Source of the DNA: CBDHHC01 sp050633205
Lineage (GTDB): Bacteria; Pseudomonadota; Alphaproteobacteria; Rhizobiales; CBDHHC01
Assembly: GCA_050633205.1 (NCBI GenBank)
Contig: JBOEGA010000090.1
Coordinates: 1 to 6,290, forward strand
Direction: 5' to 3'
DNA length: 6,290 nt
Within the stretch, counting starts at the first letter, position 1. Each line of letters begins with the position of its first letter. The notes under the pieces are model-generated. The model saw only the letters and a program-made list of their open reading frames with translations. It did no database searches and was not told the origin of the DNA. Positions 1 to 5,638 of this stretch are shown piece by piece. The translations under genes and the position numbers were made by a program.

Positions 1-806
1 CTCGCATGCTGAAAAGGAATATCGAGGTAAGGTAGAATTTTTTTGTCCGCCATTAAAGGAATAATTTCATCAACATGAGGGTAAGGATAAACGTAGTGCA
101 AACGCACCCAAACTCCGAGTTCCGACATCGCTTCACACATTTCTTTCATCCGTGACTTAACCGGCCGCCCTTGCCAAAATCCAGTTCGGTATTTTATATC
201 CACGCCGTAAGCCGAAGTATCTTGTGAGACCACTAATAATTCTTTAGTTCCCGCCTTCACCAAACGTTCAGCTTCATCCAACACGCTACCCACCGGACGA
301 CTGACCAAATTGCCGCGCATTGAAGGAATAATGCAAAAGGTACAGCGATGATTACAGCCTTCAGAAATTTTTAAGTAAGCATAATGTCGTGGTGTCAGCT
401 TAATGCCCTGAGGCGGAACGAGATCAACGAAAGGATTATGTTTATCAGCAACAGGGGGAGGCACAAATTCATGCACAGCACCCACAACCTGCTCGTACTG
501 TTGGGGCCCAGTTACCGCTAAAACGGAGGGGTGAGTCTCACGAATAACGCCTTCTTCTTTACCTAAACAGCCCGTTACGATGACCTTGCCATTTTCATTA
601 ATCGCTTCACCAATAGCATCCAGAGACTCTTGTTTAGCGCTGTCAATAAACCCACAGGTATTTACTACGACAACATCCGCGCCCTGGTAACTTGGCGATA
701 CCTCGTACCCTTCCATTTTCAACTGAGTAAGAATACGCTCAGAATCCACCAAAGCTTTCGGACATCCGAGGCTAACAAAACCGACTGTTGGGCTCTTGGT
801 ACTCAT
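1..806 (-). CDS. rimO: Ribosomal protein uS12 methylthiotransferase RimO, N-terminal 268 residues (partial, runs off left edge)
   Basis: RimO is a cytoplasmic radical-SAM enzyme that adds a methylthio group to a conserved aspartate of ribosomal protein S12. The frame is open from the ATG at 806-804 to the window edge, giving 268 codons; family members are about 440 residues, so the end of the radical-SAM domain and the C-terminal TRAM domain lie outside. Visible: the N-terminal MTTase (UPF0004) domain with cluster-binding Cys15 (SLGCPKALVDSE), Cys51 (VVNTCGFIDSA) and Cys80 (VTGCLG), then the radical-SAM CxxxCxxC motif at Cys151, Cys155 and Cys158 within EGCNHRCTFCIIPSMRG. LVSRP, SQDTSAYGVD and RLHYVYPYPHVDE blocks follow. 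These are specific to RimO rather than its paralogue MiaB. A purine-rich TGAGAAG lies about 6 bases before the start. It is divergent from the molybdenum hydroxylase operon and has no evident functional link to it. Confidence 0.97.
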   Translation of the reverse strand, partial: MSTKSPTVGFVSLGCPKALVDSERILTQLKMEGYEVSPSYQGADVVVVNTCGFIDSAKQESLDAIGEAINENGKVIVTGCLGKEEGVIRETHPSVLAVTGPQQYEQVVGAVHEFVPPPVADKHNPFVDLVPPQGIKLTPRHYAYLKISEGCNHRCTFCIIPSMRGNLVSRPVGSVLDEAERLVKAGTKELLVVSQDTSAYGVDIKYRTGFWQGRPVKSRMKEMCEAMSELGVWVRLHYVYPYPHVDEIIPLMADKKILPYLDIPFQHA

Positions 807-861
807 ACGCTACTTCTCAGAAAAATGCTTATGGAATGTGAAGATCACTCTATATGCACAA

Positions 862-884
862 GGCTCGTTCGCTGGGAATGAGCC
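862..884 (+). repeat. Inverted repeat, 9-bp stem with 5-nt loop
   Basis: GGCTCGTTC at 862-870 pairs with GAATGAGCC at 876-884 across the loop GCTGG. The single imperfect pair is G867 with T879, a G-U wobble in plus-strand RNA but a C-A mismatch in minus-strand RNA. It lies about 55 bases before the rimO start. No T-run follows on either side, so it does not look like an intrinsic terminator. It could be an operator or a chance hairpin. Confidence 0.45.
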
Positions 885-913
885 TGATGGGCTAAGGATG
901 ATAAAGGGCCGCA

Positions 914-942
914 ATTCTATCGACTTAAGGTTCAATTTGCAG
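914..942 (-). promoter_or_regulatory. Possible sigma70 promoter for rimO
   Basis: On the minus strand, TAGAAT (919-914, five of six consensus bases) is preceded by CTGCAA (942-937, three of six) with a 17-base spacer. Transcription from here would give a leader of roughly 100 bases that includes the hairpin at 862-884. The match is weak, and other promoters in this A/T-rich stretch are possible. Confidence 0.25.
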
Positions 943-997
943 CCGTTTATTGTTTACCCAGCTCACAATTAAATTCTATGGGTGTTAGGCATATCGG

Positions 998-1017
998 GTA
1001 ATTCCGCGTTATATTAC
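998..1017. repeat. Short dyad GTAAT-N10-ATTAC, possible operator
   Basis: GTAAT (998-1002) and ATTAC (1013-1017) form a perfect 5-bp dyad around a 10-base spacer, about 135 bases before the FAD subunit gene. The spacing is comparable to binding sites of dimeric regulators such as the LysR family. No regulator gene is visible in the window, and a dyad this short can arise by chance. Confidence 0.25.
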
Positions 1018-1090
1018 GGGCTTGCCAAAGAAGCCAAGCGCTTTAATCTAATAAATAAGCTGTTGTTATAAATCGTATAAATAGCCTGAA

Positions 1091-1118
1091 TTGGCTCCGT
1101 CGATAGATTCAATATTTT
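1091..1118 (+). promoter_or_regulatory. Possible sigma70 promoter for the molybdenum hydroxylase operon
   Basis: TTGGCT (1091-1096, four of six) and TATTTT (1113-1118, four of six) are separated by 16 bases and lie about 30 bases before the ATG at 1151. This is the best-spaced pair I find near the start, but it is weak. The TATAAAT copies at 1067 and 1076 are alternative -10 elements without a good -35 partner. Confidence 0.25.
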
Positions 1119-1150
1119 GATCCGTATATTAATTCGCAAGGAAACACACT

Positions 1151-2041
1151 ATGCGCTATGAGGCTCCTAGCTCAATCGCTGATGTCATCAGTTGTCTCTC
1201 CCAAAACCAAAACGCCTATGTACTCGCCGGCGGTACCGATCTACTTGTGCAGTTGCGAGCGGGCATCAAAAAACCCGACCTCATTGTCGACATCAAACAT
1301 CTTTCGGAAACTCGCAGTATTGATTTTCAAAACGACGAGCTCATTGTTGGCGCGGCCGTTGCGGGCGCAGAGTTTAATGAACATCAACAAGCCAAAACCC
1401 TATGCCCTGGCGTCGCCGAGGCCTTTGACCTAATCGGCTCTACCCAGGTACAAGGTCGCGCAACGCTGGCGGGAAATCTATGCAATAGCTCACCGGCAGC
1501 GGATTCGGTCCCCGCAATGATTGCGGCTGGCGCCATCGCACGAATTGTTGGACCGAATGGCGAACGTGAATTAGCCGTAGAAAAAGTAAATACCGGACCA
1601 GGAAAAAATTGTTTAAGCCCGGGCGAATTTATTGTCAGTTTTCGTTTTCCTAAGCGACCTGAAAATTCCGGCGACGCCTACTTACGTTTAATTCCGCGAA
1701 CTGAAATGGACATTGCGGTAGTTGGTGTCGGCATTAATCTAACCTTAGATAGCGCCGATGCGAAAAACGTTAAATGTATTGCAGCGCGAGTTTCTCTCGG
1801 AGCCGTAGCCCCCACGGCCCTACTTGTCGAAGCTGCCGCCGACGCGTTAATCGGCACATCCTTAGATGAGAAAGCCTTGGCTGCGCTAGCAAGCGCAGCG
1901 AGCGCAGCTTGCAAGCCAATTGACGACAAACGGGGAACGATTGTTTACCGCACTAAAATTGCTGGTGTTCTCGCCCGACGCGTTGCTTTAATTGCCCGCG
2001 ACCGCGCCTTGGGATTAGATTCAGGAGTTAACCATGTCTAG
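1151..2041 (+). CDS. Molybdenum hydroxylase (xanthine dehydrogenase family) FAD-binding medium subunit
   Basis: This 296-residue protein is the flavin subunit (CoxM/XdhB/CutM type) of a three-subunit molybdenum hydroxylase. It takes electrons from the [2Fe-2S] subunit and passes them to an acceptor. The length is typical. The N-terminal PCMH-type FAD-binding domain shows AGGTDLL at residues 26-32 (pyrophosphate-binding loop) and TLAGNLCNSSPAAD at 105-118, the second FAD motif. The C-terminal domain begins near the TEMDIAVVGVG segment, the counterpart of RKAMDIAIV in CoxM. There is no cysteine-rich [4Fe-4S] insertion of the kind found in 4-hydroxybenzoyl-CoA reductase HcrB. The ATG is preceded by AAGGA (1138-1142) at 8 bases. 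The TAG overlaps the next gene by 8 bp, implying coupled translation. Family and role are firm; the substrate is not determined, so no gene symbol is given. Confidence 0.94.
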   Translation: MRYEAPSSIADVISCLSQNQNAYVLAGGTDLLVQLRAGIKKPDLIVDIKHLSETRSIDFQNDELIVGAAVAGAEFNEHQQAKTLCPGVAEAFDLIGSTQVQGRATLAGNLCNSSPAADSVPAMIAAGAIARIVGPNGERELAVEKVNTGPGKNCLSPGEFIVSFRFPKRPENSGDAYLRLIPRTEMDIAVVGVGINLTLDSADAKNVKCIAARVSLGAVAPTALLVEAAADALIGTSLDEKALAALASAASAACKPIDDKRGTIVYRTKIAGVLARRVALIARDRALGLDSGVNHV

Positions 2042-2579
2042 TAACGAAATAAATCAACAGAATAGTGTTCAACACTATAAGCCTTCTTCAAAGCAACATG
2101 TTTCAACACACATCAATGGTGAAGAAGTGGAGTTTTTATGTGAAGTGCAGGACACCTGTTTAGATGTGTTGAGAAATAAATTAAATCTTACTGGTAGTAA
2201 AGAAGGTTGCGCTTCGGGTGATTGTGGCGCTTGTAGCATTATGCTCGACAATCGCTTGGTCTGTTCCTGTTTAGTTCTCGGCGTTGAACTTAAAGGCAAA
2301 CAAGTTCAAACCATTGAAGGTATGGCTAGCCCCGACAAGCTCCACCCTTTACAACAAAAATTTTTGGAAAATGCCTCGCTACAATGTGGCATCTGTACAC
2401 CAGGATTTTTAATTGCAGCGAAAGCTTTGTTGGAAAAAAATAATAATCCGACAGAAACCGAAGTGCGTTATTGGTTAGCGGGCAATTTATGTCGCTGCAC
2501 CGGCTACGACAAAATTATTCGCGCCGTCATGGAAACTGCGGAAGACATGAGAAATTTGGAGGCATCTAATGGGAAGTGA
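2034..2579 (+). CDS. Molybdenum hydroxylase [2Fe-2S] small subunit
   Basis: This 181-residue protein carries the two [2Fe-2S] clusters that link the molybdenum centre to FAD (CoxS/XdhA N-terminal type). The plant-ferredoxin-like domain binds its cluster through Cys59, Cys64, Cys67 and Cys79 (GCASGDCGAC then CSC). The helical second domain uses Cys118 and Cys121 (QCGICTPGF) and Cys153 and Cys155 (NLCRCTGYD). Gln117, just before Cys118, is in the position that contacts the pterin in this family. The first 22 or so residues are polar, Ser/Asn/Gln-rich and precede the usual beginning of the domain (STHINGEEVEF), so the protein is slightly longer than the usual 150-170. The start is supported by AGGAG at 2023-2027, 6 bases upstream, and there is no other in-frame ATG before codon 70. 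It overlaps the preceding gene by 8 bp and the next by 11 bp. Confidence 0.95.
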   Translation: MSSNEINQQNSVQHYKPSSKQHVSTHINGEEVEFLCEVQDTCLDVLRNKLNLTGSKEGCASGDCGACSIMLDNRLVCSCLVLGVELKGKQVQTIEGMASPDKLHPLQQKFLENASLQCGICTPGFLIAAKALLEKNNNPTETEVRYWLAGNLCRCTGYDKIIRAVMETAEDMRNLEASNGK

Positions 2580-4845
2580 AGCACAAGAATTTAAGTGGAT
2601 TGGTAAGCGCACCATTCGACCTGATGGTGTTGAAAAAGTTACCGGACGCGCAAGTTTTGGTGCGGACTTTACCTTACCGGGAACGCTCGTCGGCAAAATC
2701 TTACGCAGTCCTCACGCTCATGCAAAAATAATTTCAATCAACACTGAAAAAGCCCTTGCCTTACCCGGCGTAAAAGCGATTGTAAGCGCAGACGATTTAG
2801 CAGATATTCCGGACGACGAAGCCATGCACAATGGTGAGCCGCCAAACTTTCAAGATTTGTCTGCGAATATTCTTGCGCGCGGAAAAGTACTCTACGATGG
2901 TCACGCCGTTGCCGCCGTTGCTGCCACGTCAGACCTTATCGCCGATGAAGCACTCGCATTAATCGATGTTGAATACGAAGTTTTACCTCATGTCATTGAT
3001 GTTGTTGAAGCGATGCAAGATGGCGCGCCGATATTGCATGAATCGATCAAGAGCGATGGCAAACCTTCGAACATTGCCAAAAAAGTTCGTCAAGGTGACG
3101 GCGACGTAGAAAAAGGTTTTGCTGAAGCTGACGAAATAGTTGAGCACACTTTTACCACTGCTGCTGTTCACCAAGGTTATATCGAACCCCACGCCGCACT
3201 CGCGACAATTGGCGCCGACGGACAAGCCCAAGTATGGTGTAGTAGCCAAGGCCAATTTATGGTTCGCGCCTACTGCGCAAAATTATTAGCGATTGATATT
3301 GCCCAAGTGCGAGTGACGCAACTGGAAATTGGCGGTGGCTTCGGTGGCAAGACGACAATTTATCTTGAACCTGTTGCATTATTGCTCGCGAAAAAAAGTG
3401 GCCGACCAGTAAAAATAACGATGACGCGGGAAGATGTTTTTCGCGCGACAGGACCGACGTCAGGCTCGTCAATTCGTTTAAAAGTCGGTGTAACAAAAGA
3501 CGGCAAACTCACCGCCGCTGAAGGTGAACTCGCCTATCAAGCCGGCGCGTTCCCCGGCTCCCCCGTTATGCTCGGCTGCATGACCGCCTTCGCTTGTTAC
3601 GATTTATTAAATGTAAATTTAATAGGCTATGACGTTGTTGTTAATCGACCAAAGTCGGCGGCCTATCGCGCACCCGGCGCACCAATGATAGCCTTCGCGG
3701 TTGAAAGTATTTTAGATATGTTGGCGAAAAAAATTGGTCTCGACCCAATAGATTTTCGCTTAAGAAACGCAGCCAAAAAAGATACCAAAACGGTTTACGG
3801 CCCTAAGTTTCGTGACATTGGTTTTATTGAAACTTTAGAGGCAGCTAAAAACCATCCGCACTATTCTGCACCTTTAAAACAAAATCAAGGCCGCGGCGTC
3901 GCCAGCGGATTTTGGTTTAATATTGGCGGGCCGACAAGTGCCGCAATTAATATTAACGAAGACGGTACTGCCTCAATCATCTCTGGCAATCCAGATATCG
4001 GTGGCTCGCGCGCATCGCTGGCAATGATGACCGCAGAAGTTCTTGGCATTGATGTTGAAAAAGTAAGGCCCATCATCGCAGACACTAGCGGCATTGGTTA
4101 CAGTTTGCATACCGGGGGCAGTCGAGTTACTTATTCGGTCGGCATGGCTCTTGTCGACGCCGCCAACAATATTATTGATGATTTAAAAAAGCGCGCAGCA
4201 AAATTATGGAACATCGACGCGGAATTGGTTCGTTGGGAAAATGGTTCAGCCGTCGGGCCGCGTAACGAATCAATTAGCGTCGGTGGCCAAGAAGAAGCTG
4301 AACTTTCCCAAAGCATCAGTTTAAAAGCATTAGCGGAATCCGCTGCTAAAACCGGCGGGCCGATAAGTAGTTCGGTGAGTTTAACTGCGAACGGTGCCGG
4401 ACCTGGCTTCGGTACCCATATTTGCGATGTTGAAGTTGATAAAGAAACAGGGAAAGTTTCAGTGATTCGATACACTGCGATTCAAGATGTTGGTCGTGCA
4501 ATTCACCCCAGTTATGTTGAAGGTCAATTACAAGGCGGGGTTGCGCAAGGAATTGGTTGGGCTTTAAATGAAGAATATATTTACAGTGATAAAGGACAAT
4601 TACTCAACCCTGGATTTTTAGATTATCGCATGCCGGTCGCTTCCGACTTGCCCATGATAGATACCGTGCTTGTCGAGATTCCTAACGAGCGGCATCCCTT
4701 TGGTGTTCGCGGTGTTGGTGAAGTACCCATCGTTCCTGTGATGGCAGCGGTTGCGAATGCAATTGATAATGCGATCGATGTTCGCGCCTTGGACCTTCCC
4801 ATGTCGCCACCGCGTATGTTGGAAGTCATTGAGAAAAATCTCTAA
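2569..4845 (+). CDS. Molybdenum hydroxylase molybdopterin-binding large (catalytic) subunit
   Basis: This 758-residue protein is the catalytic subunit of the xanthine oxidase family (COG1529-like), holding the pterin-bound molybdenum and the substrate pocket. The N-terminal a/b hammerhead domain spans roughly residues 20-145 (RPDGVEKVTGRASFGADF, LRSPHAHA). The Mo-cofactor domains follow: IEPHAALA (205-212), SSQGQF (225-230, Gln227 in the pterin-contacting position), GGGFGGK (255-261), AYRAPG (365-370) and GGVAQGIG (656-663). RGVGE (714-718) provides Glu718, the conserved catalytic base. The length is normal and I see no frameshift. There is no Tat signal, so it should be cytoplasmic. AYRAPG differs from the Cys-containing AYRCSFR loop of aerobic CO dehydrogenase, arguing against CO oxidation. 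The substrate is unknown; purines, aldehydes and N-heterocycles are all possible in this family. The ATG follows a strong GGAGG (2558-2562) at 6 bases. Confidence 0.95.
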   Translation: MGSEAQEFKWIGKRTIRPDGVEKVTGRASFGADFTLPGTLVGKILRSPHAHAKIISINTEKALALPGVKAIVSADDLADIPDDEAMHNGEPPNFQDLSANILARGKVLYDGHAVAAVAATSDLIADEALALIDVEYEVLPHVIDVVEAMQDGAPILHESIKSDGKPSNIAKKVRQGDGDVEKGFAEADEIVEHTFTTAAVHQGYIEPHAALATIGADGQAQVWCSSQGQFMVRAYCAKLLAIDIAQVRVTQLEIGGGFGGKTTIYLEPVALLLAKKSGRPVKITMTREDVFRATGPTSGSSIRLKVGVTKDGKLTAAEGELAYQAGAFPGSPVMLGCMTAFACYDLLNVNLIGYDVVVNRPKSAAYRAPGAPMIAFAVESILDMLAKKIGLDPIDFRLRNAAKKDTKTVYGPKFRDIGFIETLEAAKNHPHYSAPLKQNQGRGVASGFWFNIGGPTSAAININEDGTASIISGNPDIGGSRASLAMMTAEVLGIDVEKVRPIIADTSGIGYSLHTGGSRVTYSVGMALVDAANNIIDDLKKRAAKLWNIDAELVRWENGSAVGPRNESISVGGQEEAELSQSISLKALAESAAKTGGPISSSVSLTANGAGPGFGTHICDVEVDKETGKVSVIRYTAIQDVGRAIHPSYVEGQLQGGVAQGIGWALNEEYIYSDKGQLLNPGFLDYRMPVASDLPMIDTVLVEIPNERHPFGVRGVGEVPIVPVMAAVANAIDNAIDVRALDLPMSPPRMLEVIEKNL

Positions 4846-4878
4846 ATTTATTTAAAAAAAGTTTTCTAATATACCTTT

Positions 4879-5145
4879 ATGGCAAAAGTAGTCTTCAATC
4901 ATTTTCTTGCCCGTTTAATATCTTCAAAAGAATTAAATGTGCAAGAAAATGATGTACTCGATGTTGATGGCAAAAATGTTCGTGAAATTAGCGTAACACT
5001 TTGCCGACAGTTCCCAAGTTTGGCGGGAAAACTCGACAGTGGAGTTGCCGTTGCGATCGATGGCGAAATTTTCTCTGAAGCCTGGTTCGAAGAATTAAAT
5101 GAAAATAGTGAAGTATATTTTTTGCCCGCCATTGAAGGCGGCTAA
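4879..5145 (+). CDS. MoaD/ThiS-family ubiquitin-like sulfur-carrier protein
   Basis: This 88-residue protein ends in AIEGG. A free C-terminal Gly-Gly on a small beta-grasp protein is the hallmark of MoaD and ThiS, whose terminal glycine is adenylylated and thiocarboxylated to donate sulfur. The order of elements fits MoaD: N-terminal strand (KVVFNHFLARLIS), a helix after VREISVTLCRQFPSLAGKL, then VAVAIDGEIF and a final strand VYFLPAIEGG, comparable to the VAxxPPVxGG ending of MoaD. MoaD supplies the dithiolene sulfurs of molybdopterin, which fits its place 33 bp after the large subunit of a molybdoenzyme. No moaE or activating enzyme is in the window, so it may be a dedicated paralogue. The ATG is the first in-frame start after a stop at 4867-4869. 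There is no recognisable Shine-Dalgarno site; the 33-bp gap is almost all A/T. A different sulfur-transfer role is possible. Confidence 0.82.
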   Translation: MAKVVFNHFLARLISSKELNVQENDVLDVDGKNVREISVTLCRQFPSLAGKLDSGVAVAIDGEIFSEAWFEELNENSEVYFLPAIEGG

Positions 5146-5278
5146 TTTTTAACCCTTCACGAAACAGATATCTTTTTTGTGCGTATTGCAAACAATTCAG
5201 TCGTTCTCTTAACTTCCTTTCTCACACTTCATACTTATCGCTGCCACGCTTTCTTCAATAATTAGAAAAGAGGCGCGA

Positions 5279-5345
5279 AAACCGCGACGAAGATCACTCT
5301 CTTAGTTAAGTAATTTTGTTACTCTCCTTTACATTCTCGCGGTTT
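5279..5345. repeat. Perfect 9-bp inverted repeat with 49-nt spacer
   Basis: AAACCGCGA (5279-5287) is the exact reverse complement of TCGCGGTTT (5337-5345). The enclosed 49 bases contain a smaller hairpin, AGTAA with TTACT around a TTTTG loop. T-rich sequence (ATTTTATTGG) follows the right arm, so a long-looped terminator for the upstream operon is conceivable, though the geometry is not typical. Confidence 0.45.
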
Positions 5346-5422
5346 ATTTTATTGGCAAGCTAATGTCGACGAGCTGGTAAGAAACGACGCGTGAATTCGG
5401 TATTTTCGCCGTGACCAGTTTC

Positions 5423-5453
5423 TAGCGCCAACTTTTAATCAAAGATGGCGCTA
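5423..5453. repeat. Inverted repeat / hairpin, 8-bp perfect stem plus 4-bp inner stem
   Basis: TAGCGCCA (5423-5430) pairs exactly with TGGCGCTA (5446-5453). Inside, after one A-A mismatch, CTTT pairs with AAAG, closing a 5-base loop TAATC. It is followed by AAAA on the plus strand and by no T-run on the minus strand, so it is not a standard terminator. It may be a structured leader element or a protein-binding site. Confidence 0.6.
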
Positions 5454-5459
5454 AAAATC

Positions 5460-5482
5460 GTTTAGCGACTTTGTCGTTAAAC
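5460..5482 (+). repeat. Hairpin with 10-bp stem and 3-nt loop
   Basis: GTTTAGCGAC (5460-5469) pairs with GTCGTTAAAC (5473-5482) around the loop TTT. The only imperfect pair, G5465 with T5477, is a G-U wobble in plus-strand RNA and a C-A mismatch in minus-strand RNA, which favours a function in a plus-strand transcript. It begins 6 bases after the preceding hairpin and lies about 70 bases before the small ORF. Confidence 0.55.
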
Positions 5483-5540
5483 TATTCAAGGATGGGTTGC
5501 AATACCCGACGCGGATAACATCCCGTCATAACAGAGCAAC

Positions 5541-5545
5541 AAGGA
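5541..5545 (+). promoter_or_regulatory. Shine-Dalgarno site AAGGA for the 27-codon ORF
   Basis: AAGGA sits 7 bases before the ATG at 5553, a near-ideal spacing. It is the main reason to consider the small ORF real. A perfect 10-bp palindrome, ATGTGCACAT (5545-5554), lies between it and the start codon and overlaps the first two bases of the ATG, so local structure could affect initiation. Confidence 0.45.
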
Positions 5546-5552
5546 TGTGCAC

Positions 5553-5636
5553 ATGTCATTGGCTTCTCGACTGCTTAACCTTTCCAAAAAATCTCACATT
5601 CTCCCCGATATTTTTGCCTTACAAGGTAATAAATAA
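5553..5636 (+). CDS. Possible 27-residue small protein or leader peptide
   Basis: The ORF encodes MSLASRLLNLSKKSHILPDI followed by FALQGNK and ends in TAA two bases before the ATG of the next reading frame. Support comes from a good AAGGA site at 7 bases and the near-abutting stop/start arrangement typical of translational coupling. The peptide is basic and leucine/serine-rich; the first 20 or so residues could form an amphipathic helix. I recognise no family. It may be a genuine small protein, a leader peptide controlling the downstream gene, or the displaced N-terminus of that gene after a frameshift, since the two lie in different frames. It could also be chance, as ORFs of this length are common. 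Confidence 0.4.
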   Translation: MSLASRLLNLSKKSHILPDIFALQGNK

Positions 5637-5638
5637 TT

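Larger units (their letters stand above)
807..1150. promoter_or_regulatory. Divergent intergenic region between rimO and the molybdenum hydroxylase operon
   Basis: No convincing gene lies here. Because the flanking genes point away from each other, the region must carry both of their promoters and any operators. It contains a 9-bp-stem hairpin (862-884), a GTAAT-N10-ATTAC dyad (998-1017), a direct repeat of TATAAAT separated by CG (1067-1073 and 1076-1082), and weak sigma70-like elements on both strands, listed separately. The half nearest the operon is clearly more A/T-rich than the flanking genes. Confidence 0.7.
5146..5552. other. 407-bp intergenic region rich in inverted repeats
   Basis: No convincing ORF or RNA family is recognised. 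The first 120 bases are pyrimidine-rich on the plus strand, without an evident intrinsic terminator for the operon. From about 5270 onward, inverted repeats become frequent: 5279-5287 with 5337-5345, 5374-5378 with 5414-5418, 5423-5453, 5460-5482, and GGGT/ACCC at 5494-5507. The promoter for the genes to the right should lie here, but I cannot point to a good one. Confidence 0.6.

Noticed and set aside
840..851. 12-bp direct repeat GAAGATCACTCT, also at 5289-5300
   Set aside because: Both copies are intergenic, but about one exact 12-bp match is expected by chance in a window this size, and the flanks do not match.
630..881. 83-codon plus-strand ORF overlapping the rimO start
   Set aside because: It lies largely antisense to rimO, whose motifs are unmistakable. 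Its product has no recognisable domain and it has no ribosome binding site worth noting.
4131..4475. 114-codon minus-strand ORF inside the large subunit gene
   Set aside because: It is antisense to a fully conserved coding region and its Ser/Pro/Ala-rich product is typical of a shadow frame.
1151..4845. Aerobic CO dehydrogenase (coxMSL), suggested by the gene order
   Set aside because: The large subunit has AYRAPG in place of the AYRCSFR active-site loop that defines CO-oxidising enzymes.
5134..5159. TGAAGG/CCTTCA hairpin at the end of the MoaD-like gene as a terminator
   Set aside because: The stem is only 6 bp, it spans the stop codon, and no T-run follows the right arm.
5460..5482. Integron attC-like site, because GTTAAAC matches the GTTRRRY core
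   Set aside because: The left arm reads GTTTAGC instead of RYYYAAC, and the whole repeat is 23 bp, far shorter than an attC site. No integrase is present.
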